From positions 1,116,001 through 1,180,000 of the forward strand of contig CAVOTA010000002.1 of assembly GCA_963699055.1 (NCBI GenBank): a stretch of DNA of 64,000 bases, in the 5' to 3' direction. Source of the stretch: Bog-756 sp963699055 (GTDB lineage Bacteria > Actinomycetota > Acidimicrobiia > Acidimicrobiales > RAAP-2). Positions 8,801-16,274 of the stretch are shown here, piece after piece (position 1 is the stretch's first letter; the number at the start of each line of letters is the position of its first letter). The translations under genes were made by a program, and so were the position numbers. The notes below the pieces were generated by a model. It saw nothing but the letters and a program-made list of their open reading frames with translations. It did no database searches and was not told where the DNA came from.

Positions 8801-9757
8801 GTGACCCTCGCCCTGGTGGTCGGCGCGCTCGCCGCCGGCTGCGGCGCGTCGTCGTCCACCGGGACCGACGTGTCCGCGGCGCCGTCGGTCCTCGGCCGCG
8901 GGTGCGGCCGCGCCCCGGATCCGGGCCCCACCGCCTCGGCGACCTTCGGCGACGTCCCCCAGACGTTGGAGGTGGGCGGCGTGACCCGCACCTACCGGTT
9001 GGCCGTCCCGACCGGCTACCACCCACACCGGCCCACGCCGCTCATCCTCGACTTCCACGGCAGCGGGTCCGACGCCGTCCAGCAGTCCGCGTACTCCCAG
9101 CTCCCGTCGCGCGGGGCGGCGGCCGGCTTCCTCGTGGCCACGCCCGACGCCGTCGCCGGGAACTGGGACCTGGCCCGGCCCGGGACCGACTCCCCCGACC
9201 AGCGGTTCGTCACCGCGCTGCTCGCCGACCTCGGGAGCCGGTACTGCGTGGCCCGGGACCACCTCTATGCAGCCGGGATCTCCCTCGGGTCGCAGTTCGC
9301 CGCCCTCATGGCGTGCACACCGGCCGACCACCTGGCGGCGGTCGGACTGGTGGCCGCCGAGTACCTGATCCGGCCGTGCCCACGCCCGGTGCCCGTGCTC
9401 GCCTTCCACGGGACGGCGGACCCGATCGTGCCGTATGCGGACGGCGCCGTCGGGAAGTCGGTACCGGGCGTACCGGTGGTCGGGGTCCAGCAGAATCTGG
9501 CGGCCTGGGCCGCACTCGACCGGTGTGCCGCCGCGCCCCGGGTCGACCGACCGGCACCGGGTGTGCTTCGCCAGCGGTGGATCCGGTGCGCGCCGGGTAC
9601 CTCGGTCACGCTCTACACCGTCGAGGGTGGCGGTCACACCTGGCCCGGCTCACCGGTCGTCCTGTCGGCGGCGGCGTTCGGGCCGACCACCGGGGCGGTC
9701 AGCGCCACGACTGTGATGCTCCGGTTCTTCGCCACGACCCCGGCGACGACCCGCTGA
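8801..9757 (+). CDS. PHB depolymerase / LpqC-like esterase, probable lipoprotein
   Basis: An alpha/beta-hydrolase of about 318 residues, in the esterase family that includes poly(3-hydroxybutyrate) depolymerases and feruloyl esterases (LpqC group). Landmarks are the oxyanion segment LILDFHGSGSDAVQQS, the nucleophile elbow GISLGSQ (serine near residue 161), GTADPIVPYADG with the acid, and GGGHTWPG with the catalytic histidine. The N-terminus has the lipobox LAAGC, suggesting export and lipid anchoring outside the membrane. The start is odd: the expected positively charged n-region (RRRRGPAPAP) lies in frame just upstream of the GTG at 8801 but has no ATG, GTG or TTG in front of it. Either the signal peptide is unusually short or the start is damaged. 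Confidence 0.78.
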   Translation: MTLALVVGALAAGCGASSSTGTDVSAAPSVLGRGCGRAPDPGPTASATFGDVPQTLEVGGVTRTYRLAVPTGYHPHRPTPLILDFHGSGSDAVQQSAYSQLPSRGAAAGFLVATPDAVAGNWDLARPGTDSPDQRFVTALLADLGSRYCVARDHLYAAGISLGSQFAALMACTPADHLAAVGLVAAEYLIRPCPRPVPVLAFHGTADPIVPYADGAVGKSVPGVPVVGVQQNLAAWAALDRCAAAPRVDRPAPGVLRQRWIRCAPGTSVTLYTVEGGGHTWPGSPVVLSAAAFGPTTGAVSATTVMLRFFATTPATTR

Positions 9758-9866
9758 CCGCGCCGAACCGCCGACCCGTGCCGCCCCATGGTGGGATGCA
9801 TCGGTCGGTGCCGGGTCGCCGTCCCACGGATCGCCACCGGGACCGCGCACGACCTACGCTCGTCCG

Positions 9867-10550
9867 ATGGACGACGTGTCCGGAACGGCCGACCTACGGA
9901 CGCGCCTCACGGCCCACCTGCCCCTGTTCGGCCTGACCGTCACCACCCCTCGGCTGACGCTCCGGATGCCCACGGATCCGGAGCTGCTCGAGCTCCTCGA
10001 CGTGATCGAGGGGGGCATCCACGACCCGGCCGTCATGCCGTTCCGCTTCGCCTGGACCGATGTCCCCGCCCCGCAACGCCAGCGCGAATCGCTCGCCCAC
10101 TGGTGGAGCAATCGTGCAAGCTGGAAACCGACCGCCTGGAACTGGTCGGGAGCCGTGCACGCCGACGGCAGGCTCGTCGGCGTGCAGGACCTCACGGCAC
10201 AGGATTTCTCGTCGGCCCGCGAGGTGACGACCGGTTCGTTCCTCGGTCGGGAGCACCAGGGGCGGGGCATCGGCACCGAGATGCGGTCCGCCGTGCTCCA
10301 CCTCGCGTTCGAAGGGCTGGGCGCGGAGCGGGCGTTCTCGGGTTATCTGGACGGGAACGACGCATCACGGCGCGTCTCGGAATCGATCGGGTACGTCCCC
10401 AACGGCTTCAGCACGGTGGTCGTGCGTGGCCGGCCGGTGCGCGAGTTCCATCTGGTCCTCGAGCGGAGGTCCTGGGAGTCCCGGCGACGGGACGACATCA
10501 CCATCGACGGACTGCAGGCGTGCCTGGAGCTGTTCGGTGTCGATCGGTGA
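9867..10550 (+). CDS. GNAT-family N-acetyltransferase
   Basis: A 227-residue acetyl-CoA-dependent acetyltransferase of the RimJ/RimL-like type. The acetyl-CoA pyrophosphate loop is REHQGRGIGTEMR, the QxxGxG/A motif A, followed by RAFSGYLDGNDASRRVSESIGY, the usual motif B region with the N-A-S-xx-V-xxSxGY pattern. The N-terminal LTVTTPRLTLRMPT is also typical. It could modify a ribosomal protein, another protein N-terminus, an antibiotic or a small amine; nothing nearby decides. TACGCT at 9855-9860 lies 6 nt before the ATG, so the mRNA is probably leaderless. It is convergent with the YceI gene. Confidence 0.82.
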   Translation: MDDVSGTADLRTRLTAHLPLFGLTVTTPRLTLRMPTDPELLELLDVIEGGIHDPAVMPFRFAWTDVPAPQRQRESLAHWWSNRASWKPTAWNWSGAVHADGRLVGVQDLTAQDFSSAREVTTGSFLGREHQGRGIGTEMRSAVLHLAFEGLGAERAFSGYLDGNDASRRVSESIGYVPNGFSTVVVRGRPVREFHLVLERRSWESRRRDDITIDGLQACLELFGVDR

Positions 10551-10593
10551 CGGTGGTCGGCGTGGCCGTGCACCCGCCGAGCGACCCCGACTC

Positions 10594-11118
10594 CTAGGCC
10601 CTGGTGAACCGGGCGCGGACGACGAGCCTGTTCTGCAGTCCGGCGCCGAACGGCGTCGCCGTGAGTCCCCAGTCGCTCCGGTCGACGGGCACGTCGACCG
10701 ACACGGTCACCGAGTCGGCTGCAGCCACGACGGCGGCCGACACGGCGAGCGGCTTCGTCTGACCGTGCACCGTGAGGTTTCCGTCCAGGTCGATCCTGCC
10801 GGGCCCGGCCGGTCGACCGCCCGTCACCTCGTAGGTGATCGTGGGGAAGGTCTCGACCTCGAAGAAGTCCGCCGTCCGCAGGTGGGCGTCCCGCTTCTTG
10901 TTCCCGGTGTGGATCGACGCGGCGTCGACCACCACCGTCCCGCTGATGCCGCCGTCGGGGGTCACCGTGCCCGATCCCCCGGTCACCGTGAACGTCCCCT
11001 TCGTCGGGAACACCCACAGTGCCTTGGTGTGGAACTCGATCGTCGACGTGTCGGGATCGAGCTGCCAGTTGCCCCGGAATGCGCTGACGTCGACCGGGTT
11101 CTCGCCTGGAACTGCCAA
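10594..11118 (-). CDS. YceI-family lipid-binding-like protein
   Basis: About 174 residues with the YceI lipocalin-like beta-barrel fold: WQLDPDTSTIEFHTKALWVF, TFTVTGGSGTV, NKKRDAHLRTADFFEVETFPTI, DLDGNLTVHGQTKPL and DRSDWGLT. Family members bind polyisoprenoid or amphiphilic molecules, and many are exported; this one has no signal peptide, so a cytoplasmic location is likely. The best start is a TTG at 11118, preceded at suitable distance by GGAGG; no ATG or GTG is well placed. A much longer open frame extends upstream but carries no recognisable protein. Function in this organism is not known. Confidence 0.75.
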   Translation of the reverse strand: MAVPGENPVDVSAFRGNWQLDPDTSTIEFHTKALWVFPTKGTFTVTGGSGTVTPDGGISGTVVVDAASIHTGNKKRDAHLRTADFFEVETFPTITYEVTGGRPAGPGRIDLDGNLTVHGQTKPLAVSAAVVAAADSVTVSVDVPVDRSDWGLTATPFGAGLQNRLVVRARFTRA

Positions 11119-11257
11119 GGGGCCACCTCCGTAGGATCGACGACCACCTGATCTCACCACAGGTGGGACCCGACCGCCAGTGCCCGGCCGTCGGGTCGTT
11201 GCCCGGACACCGGCCACGCCTGCCGTCGGGCGGGCGCCGAACGTGGTGGGGGGAGGC

Positions 11258-11692
11258 TCAGTGCGTCGGAGCGGCGACCCACGGACCGATGCCACCGACC
11301 CGTGTGATCGAGTACCGCACGATGAACCCGGGCTCGGCTCCTTCGGGGACGGGCAGCTCCGCATCCGGTGCGACGTACACCCGTGCGTGTCTGGCCATGA
11401 GGTCCCAGATCCGGTCACTGGGCTCCACCGTCGCCGTGGCGTAGACGACCGCGTAGGGGTTGAGCCAGACCCCGGACGCCCGTGGACCGTCGATCGAGAG
11501 CGCCACCCGGGGGTCCCGCCTGATGTTCCTCAGTTTGACGTTGTCCCGCATGTGGGTGCTGACGACCTCGTCGCCATCCAGCCCCACCCAGATGACCGTG
11601 ACCTGCGGGCTGCCGTCGGCGTTGACGGTGCTGAGGTGGGCCATCGGGCCCGACTCGATCAGCTGGCGGAGTTCCGGTGCGAGTGCGGACAT
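11258..11692 (-). CDS. PPOX-class F420-dependent enzyme (TIGR03618-like)
   Basis: A 144-residue split beta-barrel protein related to pyridoxamine-5'-phosphate oxidases, in the branch typified by Mycobacterium tuberculosis Rv1155, which binds coenzyme F420. Visible motifs are LIESGPMAHLSTVNADGSPQ, VIWVGLDGDEVVSTHMRDNVK, and RRDPRVALSIDGP. The start MSALAPEL is chosen because the family begins at this point; the upstream in-frame stretch is proline- and arginine-rich filler. Members reduce quinones or other small molecules, or simply bind F420. Together with the LLM oxidoreductase at 59.6 kb it suggests the host makes F420. Confidence 0.82.
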   Translation of the reverse strand: MSALAPELRQLIESGPMAHLSTVNADGSPQVTVIWVGLDGDEVVSTHMRDNVKLRNIRRDPRVALSIDGPRASGVWLNPYAVVYATATVEPSDRIWDLMARHARVYVAPDAELPVPEGAEPGFIVRYSITRVGGIGPWVAAPTH

Positions 11693-11851
11693 GGCCCTAG
11701 CGGGGTGACCTGGTACCCGGTCCGTCGGGTCGGACGGTCCCACGGCCGTCGACCGGGCCGGACACGGGTGCCCGCTCGGCCCGGGTGGAGCCACACGCCA
11801 GCGCGGGAAGGTGCGGGCACGGGACCGACGAGGCCTTCTCGGCGGTGAGGC

Positions 11852-12325
11852 TCACCGCTCCTGTCCCCCGACGGGCGCCGGGGACTGCCCGGTCCTCCAG
11901 ATGGTGCGGGGGGCGAACCGTTCGAAGCGCCACCCGTCGGTCGTCCGGACGGCATCGGCATCCACGACGTTGGCGGCGATCAGGGCCTCCGGTGGGTCCT
12001 CGCCGGGATGGACGTGGATCGCCATCAGACGGGCGGTCAGACGGGCGCGCCCACCGTCGAACTCGACGTGGTGGTTGGTGGAGAAGTGCACGGTACGTTC
12101 CCAACGGGCCATCACCATCCGGTGCACGGCGGCCACCTCCTCGACGCCCTCGAGCACGGCGATCTCGTGCTCCAGGCGGACGTCCTCGGTGAACAGGGAA
12201 CGGGCCCAGTCCACGTCGAAGCTGCACGGCTCGTCCAGCGTGACGACGTAGCGGTCGAGCAGGGCGGCCACCTGTTGGCGATCGAGGAGTTCCCGGAACT
12301 CCCGCTGCTCTCGCTGTTCGCTCAT
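11852..12325 (-). CDS. SnoaL-like / NTF2-fold protein
   Basis: A 157-residue alpha+beta cone protein of the SnoaL_4 type. The helical N-terminus EFRELLDRQQVAALLDRYVVTLD is followed by FDVDWARSLFTEDVRLEHE, then HFSTNHHVEFDGGRARLTARL and DGWRFERFAPRTIWRTG, the standard order for this fold. Members are polyketide cyclases, dehydratases or simple ligand binders, so no reaction is assigned. The start ATG at 12325 has a GAGGGAG ribosome site. It is divergent from a broken TetR gene; TetR and SnoaL-like genes are often paired, so it may have lost its regulator. Confidence 0.75.
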   Translation of the reverse strand: MSEQREQREFRELLDRQQVAALLDRYVVTLDEPCSFDVDWARSLFTEDVRLEHEIAVLEGVEEVAAVHRMVMARWERTVHFSTNHHVEFDGGRARLTARLMAIHVHPGEDPPEALIAANVVDADAVRTTDGWRFERFAPRTIWRTGQSPAPVGGQER

Positions 12326-12395
12326 TGGGCTCCCTCTCGGGGGACGTGGCCGCCCGAAGTGGAGCGGTCCGACCGCCCCGCGTGCACTCTAGGGA

Positions 12396-12841
12396 GCGTA
12401 CGCCCTGTTCGAGGCCGCCGTCCTCGATCGGATCGGGACCCCGGTCGCCGAGGCCCGCGCCCGTGCCCGTGCCGACGATCCCGATCCCGGCCACGGGTGC
12501 TCGTCGTTCGTCGAACCCCGGGCACGGGAACGCGCACGGAAGCGTGGCCTCGTCGAGGCCCCCACCCGGACGGGATCCACCTCCGGATCGCCGAGGCACC
12601 GATCGTCCGGACGCCCGTCCGTGCCGTGGCCGACCTCGTGGATCGCGCCCAGCGCCATGGTGCGGTCCGACCGGACGTCGACGTGGTCGACGTCACGGCC
12701 CTCCTGACGGGGACCGCGTGTGCGATCAGCCGCTCCCGAGCCGATCACGAGCGGACCGGGCGACTCGTCGCGATCGTGCGCGACGGCCTGCGGGCCGAAC
12801 GCACCGGTGGAAACGGGCCCCCGACCGTCTCCGCGCCGTAG
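12396..12841 (+). pseudogene. TetR-family regulator remnant, 5' truncated and frameshifted
   Basis: Two frames together give the ligand-binding domain of a TetR repressor. From 12399 one frame reads YALFEAAVLDRIGTPVAEARARA and then SSFVEPRARERARKRGLVEA, the part that normally follows the HTH domain. Around 12560-12580 the similarity moves to another frame: VRAVADLVDRAQRHGAVRP, then DVVDVTALLTGTA and GRLVAIVRDGLRA, a standard TetR C-terminus ending at a stop at 12841. The DNA-binding HTH is missing; upstream there is an in-frame stop and then the start region of the SnoaL-like gene. At least one deletion and one frameshift are needed, so this is not a functional repressor. It also accounts for most of the 538-bp gap between the flanking genes. 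Confidence 0.7.
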
Positions 12842-12863
12842 TGCAGGGAACGCTGCGTTCGGG

Positions 12864-13322
12864 TCAGGGCGCCGATCGGGTGCGGCCCGGCACGGCGGAC
12901 GATCGGGCGGGTCGGCGCTCGCCCGTCACCCCGAGTCGCCGTTCGATCTCCGCCCCCATCACCTGACACTCCGTGGCCGGGTGGTCGAACCGGCAGAACA
13001 GCGCACCGGCGAGATAGGCACGGGCCTGTTGCAGCGTGGCGATCTCCTCGTCGAGTCCGGCGAGTCGGCGCCTGACGATGGCCTTCCATTCGCGTCGGTC
13101 CGGAGCATCCAGGATTGCGCCGATGTCGACGAGGGAGAGTCCGGCGTCCTGGAGCATGCCCACGAAGACCAGCTTCCGGAGCGTCTCCGCCCGGTACCGA
13201 CGCTGGCCCGATGTCCGGGCATCGGCCACGACCAGACCGAGGCGCTCGTAGTACCGGATCGTCGACGTGGCGACATCCGCCCGCTCGGCGACCTCTCCGA
13301 TGGTCAGCAGTGGTCCGGTCAT
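12864..13322 (-). CDS. MerR-family transcriptional regulator
   Basis: A 152-residue MerR regulator. The winged HTH is at the N-terminus (LLTIGEVAERADVATSTIRYYERLGLV, then QRRYRAETLRKLVFVGMLQDAGLSL), followed by the dimerisation helix LAGLDEEIATLQQARAYLAGAL. The C-terminus holds two cysteines in FCRFDHPATECQVM, a pattern seen in metal- or redox-sensing MerR proteins but also in others. The start at 13322 lies just after its -10 element, so the mRNA is probably leaderless. It is divergent from a methyltransferase and very likely controls it and itself from the shared 45-bp region. Confidence 0.87.
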   Translation of the reverse strand: MTGPLLTIGEVAERADVATSTIRYYERLGLVVADARTSGQRRYRAETLRKLVFVGMLQDAGLSLVDIGAILDAPDRREWKAIVRRRLAGLDEEIATLQQARAYLAGALFCRFDHPATECQVMGAEIERRLGVTGERRPARSSAVPGRTRSAP

Positions 13323-13327
13323 GCACC

Positions 13328-13361
13328 CACTTGACTTGAAGCCGGGTTCAACTGTCAAGGT
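13328..13361. promoter_or_regulatory. bidirectional MerR operator and overlapping promoters
   Basis: The 45 bp between the merR-type gene and the methyltransferase contain an imperfect dyad: CTTGAC at 13330 with GTCAAG at 13354, and inner arms TTGAA and TTCAA around GCCGGG. Rightward, TTGACT (13331-13336) and CAAGGT (13356-13361) are 19 bp apart, the long spacer typical of MerR-activated promoters, with the ATG 6 nt later. Leftward, TTGACA (minus strand, 13358-13353) and TCAAGT (13334-13329) are 18 bp apart, with the regulator ATG 6 nt later. Both transcripts would be leaderless. Confidence 0.7.
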
Positions 13362-13367
13362 GGGGGC

Positions 13368-13982
13368 ATGACCGAGACGCAGGCACAGCCCAACCACCAC
13401 GGAGACCACCCCGGATTCGCAGGGGTCACCGGGCTGATCGCTGCGCTCACCATGGCCTTCGGTCGCCAGGGCGACGCCCGTCTGGCCGTGCACCTGAGCG
13501 GGATGCGTGCCGGGGACACGGTCGTGGACATCGGGTGCGGTCCCGGCGTCGCTGCCCGCTACGCCGCCCGACAGGGTGCCACGGTCACCGGTGTCGATCC
13601 GGCCCCGGTCATGCTGCGGGTGGCGAGACTGCGGACCCGGCGCCAGGCGAAGGTGCGGTACGTCGAGGGCGCCGCGGAAGCGGTCCCCCTCCCGGACCAC
13701 TCCGCCACGATCGTCTGGTCGATCGCCACCGTGCACCACTGGGCGGACATCGACGCCGGGCTACGGGAGGCCCACCGGCTGCTCCTCCCCGGAGGTCGCC
13801 TGGTCGCCATCGAGCGGGCGACCCGGCCCGGGGCCCGGGGTCATGCGGGCCACGGCTGGACCGAGGAGCAGGCCGCCGCGTTCACGGACCGCTGCCGGGA
13901 GCACGGCTTTGCCGATGTCCGCGTGGAGCGATCGACCGACGGCCGGCGGACGACGGTGAGCGTCGTGGCCGGCACGGGTTGA
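13368..13982 (+). CDS. class I SAM-dependent methyltransferase
   Basis: A 204-residue methyltransferase. Motif I is VVDIGCGPGVAARYAARQG, followed by VTGVDPAPVML (acidic ribose-binding residue), RYVEGAAEAVPLPDHSATIVWSIATVHHW and LREAHRLLLPGGRLVAIE, the order of the Methyltransf_11 and UbiE-like families. The N-terminus (NHHGDHPGFAGVTGLIAAL) is His-rich. The substrate is unknown; control by a cysteine-bearing MerR protein hints at a small toxic or redox-active compound, which is inference only. It is convergent with the permease remnant. Confidence 0.83.
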   Translation: MTETQAQPNHHGDHPGFAGVTGLIAALTMAFGRQGDARLAVHLSGMRAGDTVVDIGCGPGVAARYAARQGATVTGVDPAPVMLRVARLRTRRQAKVRYVEGAAEAVPLPDHSATIVWSIATVHHWADIDAGLREAHRLLLPGGRLVAIERATRPGARGHAGHGWTEEQAAAFTDRCREHGFADVRVERSTDGRRTTVSVVAGTG

Positions 13983-14076
13983 CCTGACGGTGCACGCCCG
14001 CGACGTGACCCGGTGCCGTGGGCTGCGGCCCCGGACGCGTCGACCGTCTCGTGCCGTCCCCCGCTCGCCCACGCGC

Positions 14077-14718
14077 TCACTCCGTCGGGCGCCGCGCCAT
14101 GCCCTCCGGCTGCCGCCCGGCCAGGAGCCAGCCCACGACACCTGCGACGAGGGGCATGACCACCACGATGAGGAACAGGTTGCCCCAGGGCACGTGGTCG
14201 AAGATGTCCGACAGTCCGCCTTCCAAGGCGTTGGATCGGAACCACCCCACCAGACCGACGTAGGCGGCCACCGTTCCGAGGAGTGCACCGAGGAAGGCGA
14301 GGCCTCCCGCCGTGACCGCGGTCATGGTGCGCCGGGTGAACGAACTGGCACCGGTGGCCGTCAGCGTACGCAATTCGCTCCCCATCTCACTGCGGATGAG
14401 GCCGACGCTCATGGCCAGGATCCCGAGTGCGAGTGCGACGGCGAACGCGGTGGCCCCGTTGACGATCTCGGACGAGGTCGGCGCGCTGTTCTTCGACTCG
14501 ACACTCAGGTCGGTCGTGGCCGCCACCGCCTGGGCGTCGGCGAGCCCGGTGGGCGTGATCGGACCGTCCGACTGGAGGATCCATCCGTCGAGACCGCTCT
14601 GGTCGGCGAGATGCAGGCGGCGTAACGCAGGTTCGGTGATCAGGGTGTTCGGTGCATCGGTGCCGGTCGGCAGCAGTGGCTCCTCCAGGACGACCGGGTG
14701 GGTGAGGATCCCTCCCGG
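14077..14718 (-). pseudogene. FtsX-family ABC permease, C-terminal remnant
   Basis: About 210 codons at the 3' end of an FtsX/MacB-type permease: an extracytoplasmic piece (GILTHPVVLEEPLLPTGTDA, then LADQSGLDGWILQSDGP), then three membrane segments (ATAFAVALALGILAMSVGLI, TAVTAGGLAFLGALLGTVAA, LFLIVVVMPLVAGVVGWLLA) with the conserved cytoplasmic RSEMGSELRTLTATGASSFT between the first two. Everything upstream of the extracytoplasmic piece is gone. The frame joins directly, out of phase, to the first residues of an ABC ATPase, so a deletion removed most of two genes. An ATG inside it (14526) could allow a three-helix fragment, but that would have no ATPase partner here. Confidence 0.72.
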
Positions 14719-14786
14719 TGGGCATGCACCTCCGCGGCACCTTCGCCGTAGGTCTTGGAGATGTCGCGCAGCTCGAGATAGCTCAT
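14719..14786 (-). pseudogene. ABC transporter ATPase, N-terminal stub
   Basis: The ATG at 14786 begins MSYLELRDISKTYGEGAAEV, the opening of a MacB/LolD-type ABC ATPase that should continue to a Walker A motif about 20 residues later. Instead the sequence jumps within a few codons into the FtsX permease remnant in another frame. Its start overlaps the PadR stop by ATGA, showing that regulator, ATPase and permease were once one translationally coupled operon. Confidence 0.7.
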
Positions 14787-15370
14787 TTCGGGGCTCCTGC
14801 CTTGCGTCGTGCCCGGGGAAGGGGGAACGGTCGGGCTCCGGAGGTGTCGCCGTCCACCGACGCCCGCCGGAGTCGGCCGTCCGCCATGTCGAGCCACCGG
14901 ATCAGCGAGTCGAGCCGGAAGAGCTCGGCGTCGACGACCAGGGCGAAGTTGAGGTCGAAGCGTGACTCGTCCTCCTTGAGGCGGGTCCACTGCTGCATGA
15001 GCTCGACCAGGTAGCGACGGTGCAGCTGCACGACCTCGTGGACGTCGACACCGGGGAGCTTGAGCGCCACCAGCACCTTGATGACCAGTTCGTCCCGGGG
15101 GGGCGACGACAGGTCCGGGGGCGTGCGCAGCCAGTCGTCCAGTTCCACCCGGCCCTCGCCCGTGATGCGGTAGCCCTTCTGGGGGCCCTCGTCGGCTGCG
15201 TCGTCGGACTCGACGAGGCCGTCCCGCTCCAGTCGCTGCAGGGTCGTGTAGACCTGGCCCACGTTGAGCGGCCAGACCTCCCCCGTCCTGGACTCGAATT
15301 CCTGACGGAGCTGCAGTCCGTACTTGGGACCTTCGCTCAGGAGTGCCAGCAGCGCGTGGCGGACGCTCAC
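14783..15370 (-). CDS. PadR-family transcriptional regulator
   Basis: A 195-residue PadR repressor. The winged HTH is MSVRHALLALLSEGPKYGLQ, then FESRTGEVWPLNVGQVYTTL and RLERDGLVESD with GYRITGEGRVELDDWL, matching the family closely. A longer C-terminal helical domain (LVIKVLVALKLPGVDVHEVV, RRYLVELMQQWTRLKEDE) and a basic tail follow, as in PadR/Vir-type proteins of this length. Such regulators commonly repress an adjacent ABC-type drug exporter; here the exporter has collapsed. A near-perfect palindrome lies 27 bp before the start, so self-regulation is likely. Confidence 0.87.
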   Translation of the reverse strand: MSVRHALLALLSEGPKYGLQLRQEFESRTGEVWPLNVGQVYTTLQRLERDGLVESDDAADEGPQKGYRITGEGRVELDDWLRTPPDLSSPPRDELVIKVLVALKLPGVDVHEVVQLHRRYLVELMQQWTRLKEDESRFDLNFALVVDAELFRLDSLIRWLDMADGRLRRASVDGDTSGARPFPLPRARRKAGAPK

Positions 15371-15397
15371 GACGGGTCCGATCCGGAGAGTCGATTC

Positions 15398-15420
15398 AGT
15401 AGCATACTGAGTATCCTACT
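15398..15420. promoter_or_regulatory. PadR operator palindrome
   Basis: A 23-bp inverted repeat centred on 15409: outer arms AGTAG and CTACT, inner perfect palindrome ATACTGAGTAT (15404-15414). Ten of eleven symmetric positions pair. A leftward -10 (GATACT, minus strand 15415-15410) lies inside it, with TTGCCA 19 bp upstream as a possible -35. Binding would block transcription of the PadR gene. Confidence 0.65.
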
Positions 15421-15478
15421 CAGATACCCGCAGTTGGCAAGGGGCTGTCCGACGCCCGGCCGTCCTCGGGTCGCGCCG

Positions 15479-16093
15479 TCACCGTGTGGGCAGGCCGAAC
15501 TTCCTCAGCGCCGTCCGGCACTCGTCGGGACCACGTACCTGCTCCGCCCGGAAGCCGAAGGTCCGGGCGGCGTCGGCATTGAGCCCGACGTCGTCCAGGA
15601 AGAGCACCCGCTGCCGGTCGACCGGCAGCTGCTCGGCGACCGCCTCGAAGATGTCGGCATCGGGTTTCACCAGACCCAGTTCGAACGAGAGGAACGTGAG
15701 GTCGAACATGCCGAGCAGGGGCCACGCCACGGACTGGTGCTCCCAGTGCAGTGCGTTCGTGTTGCTCAGGCAGCCCACCGGCACGGAGAGGCGCACGTCC
15801 TCCACGAGTTCCGATGCGCCCGGAAACGGCCCGATCGGCCAGTCCCGGAACACCTCCAGGAACCGCTCCGGCGAGATGTCGAGCTGCCATTCGGACACGA
15901 CCCCGACCGAGAACTCCGTCGCTGAGCACTGCCCCCGCTCGAACCTCCGGACCCACGGGCAGGTGAGCCAGCGGGCCCAGATCTCGTCGTCGCCGGCGAT
16001 CGCCGCCAGCTCCTGGAGCATGGCGACCCCGCCGAGTTCGATGAGGACGCCGCCGAGGTCGAACAGGACGAAGTCGACGTCTCGGCGGGGCAT
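15479..16093 (-). CDS. HAD-superfamily hydrolase (HAD-IA type)
   Basis: A 204-residue phosphatase-like protein. Motif I is DFVLFDLGGVLIELGG, where the first aspartate is the nucleophile position, as in YihX-like HAD-IA members. Motif II is VGCLSNTNALHWEH, motif III GLVKPDADIFEAV, and motif IV VLFLDDVGLNADAARTFGF. These suit small sugar phosphates or phosphorylated metabolites; the true substrate is unknown. The start ATG at 16093 is chosen because TACATT (16100-16105, minus strand) lies 6 nt upstream and no ribosome site is present. In-frame sequence further upstream is arginine- and proline-rich and not coding in character. Confidence 0.83.
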   Translation of the reverse strand: MPRRDVDFVLFDLGGVLIELGGVAMLQELAAIAGDDEIWARWLTCPWVRRFERGQCSATEFSVGVVSEWQLDISPERFLEVFRDWPIGPFPGASELVEDVRLSVPVGCLSNTNALHWEHQSVAWPLLGMFDLTFLSFELGLVKPDADIFEAVAEQLPVDRQRVLFLDDVGLNADAARTFGFRAEQVRGPDECRTALRKFGLPTR

Positions 16094-16274
16094 GGGTGCA
16101 ATGTACCGGTCGCACCGGGGCCCGCTCCGTCGACCCGTCCGTCGCCGGGCCGTCGGCGCCACCCGGGCCATCGGCGCCACCCGGCGCCCTGACGGGTTCC
16201 GCCCGTGCCCACGGGTCGCCACGGCTCGTCGACCCGGGAGTGCCCGGGACCGTCAACCCCGGTTCGCGCCGGCT

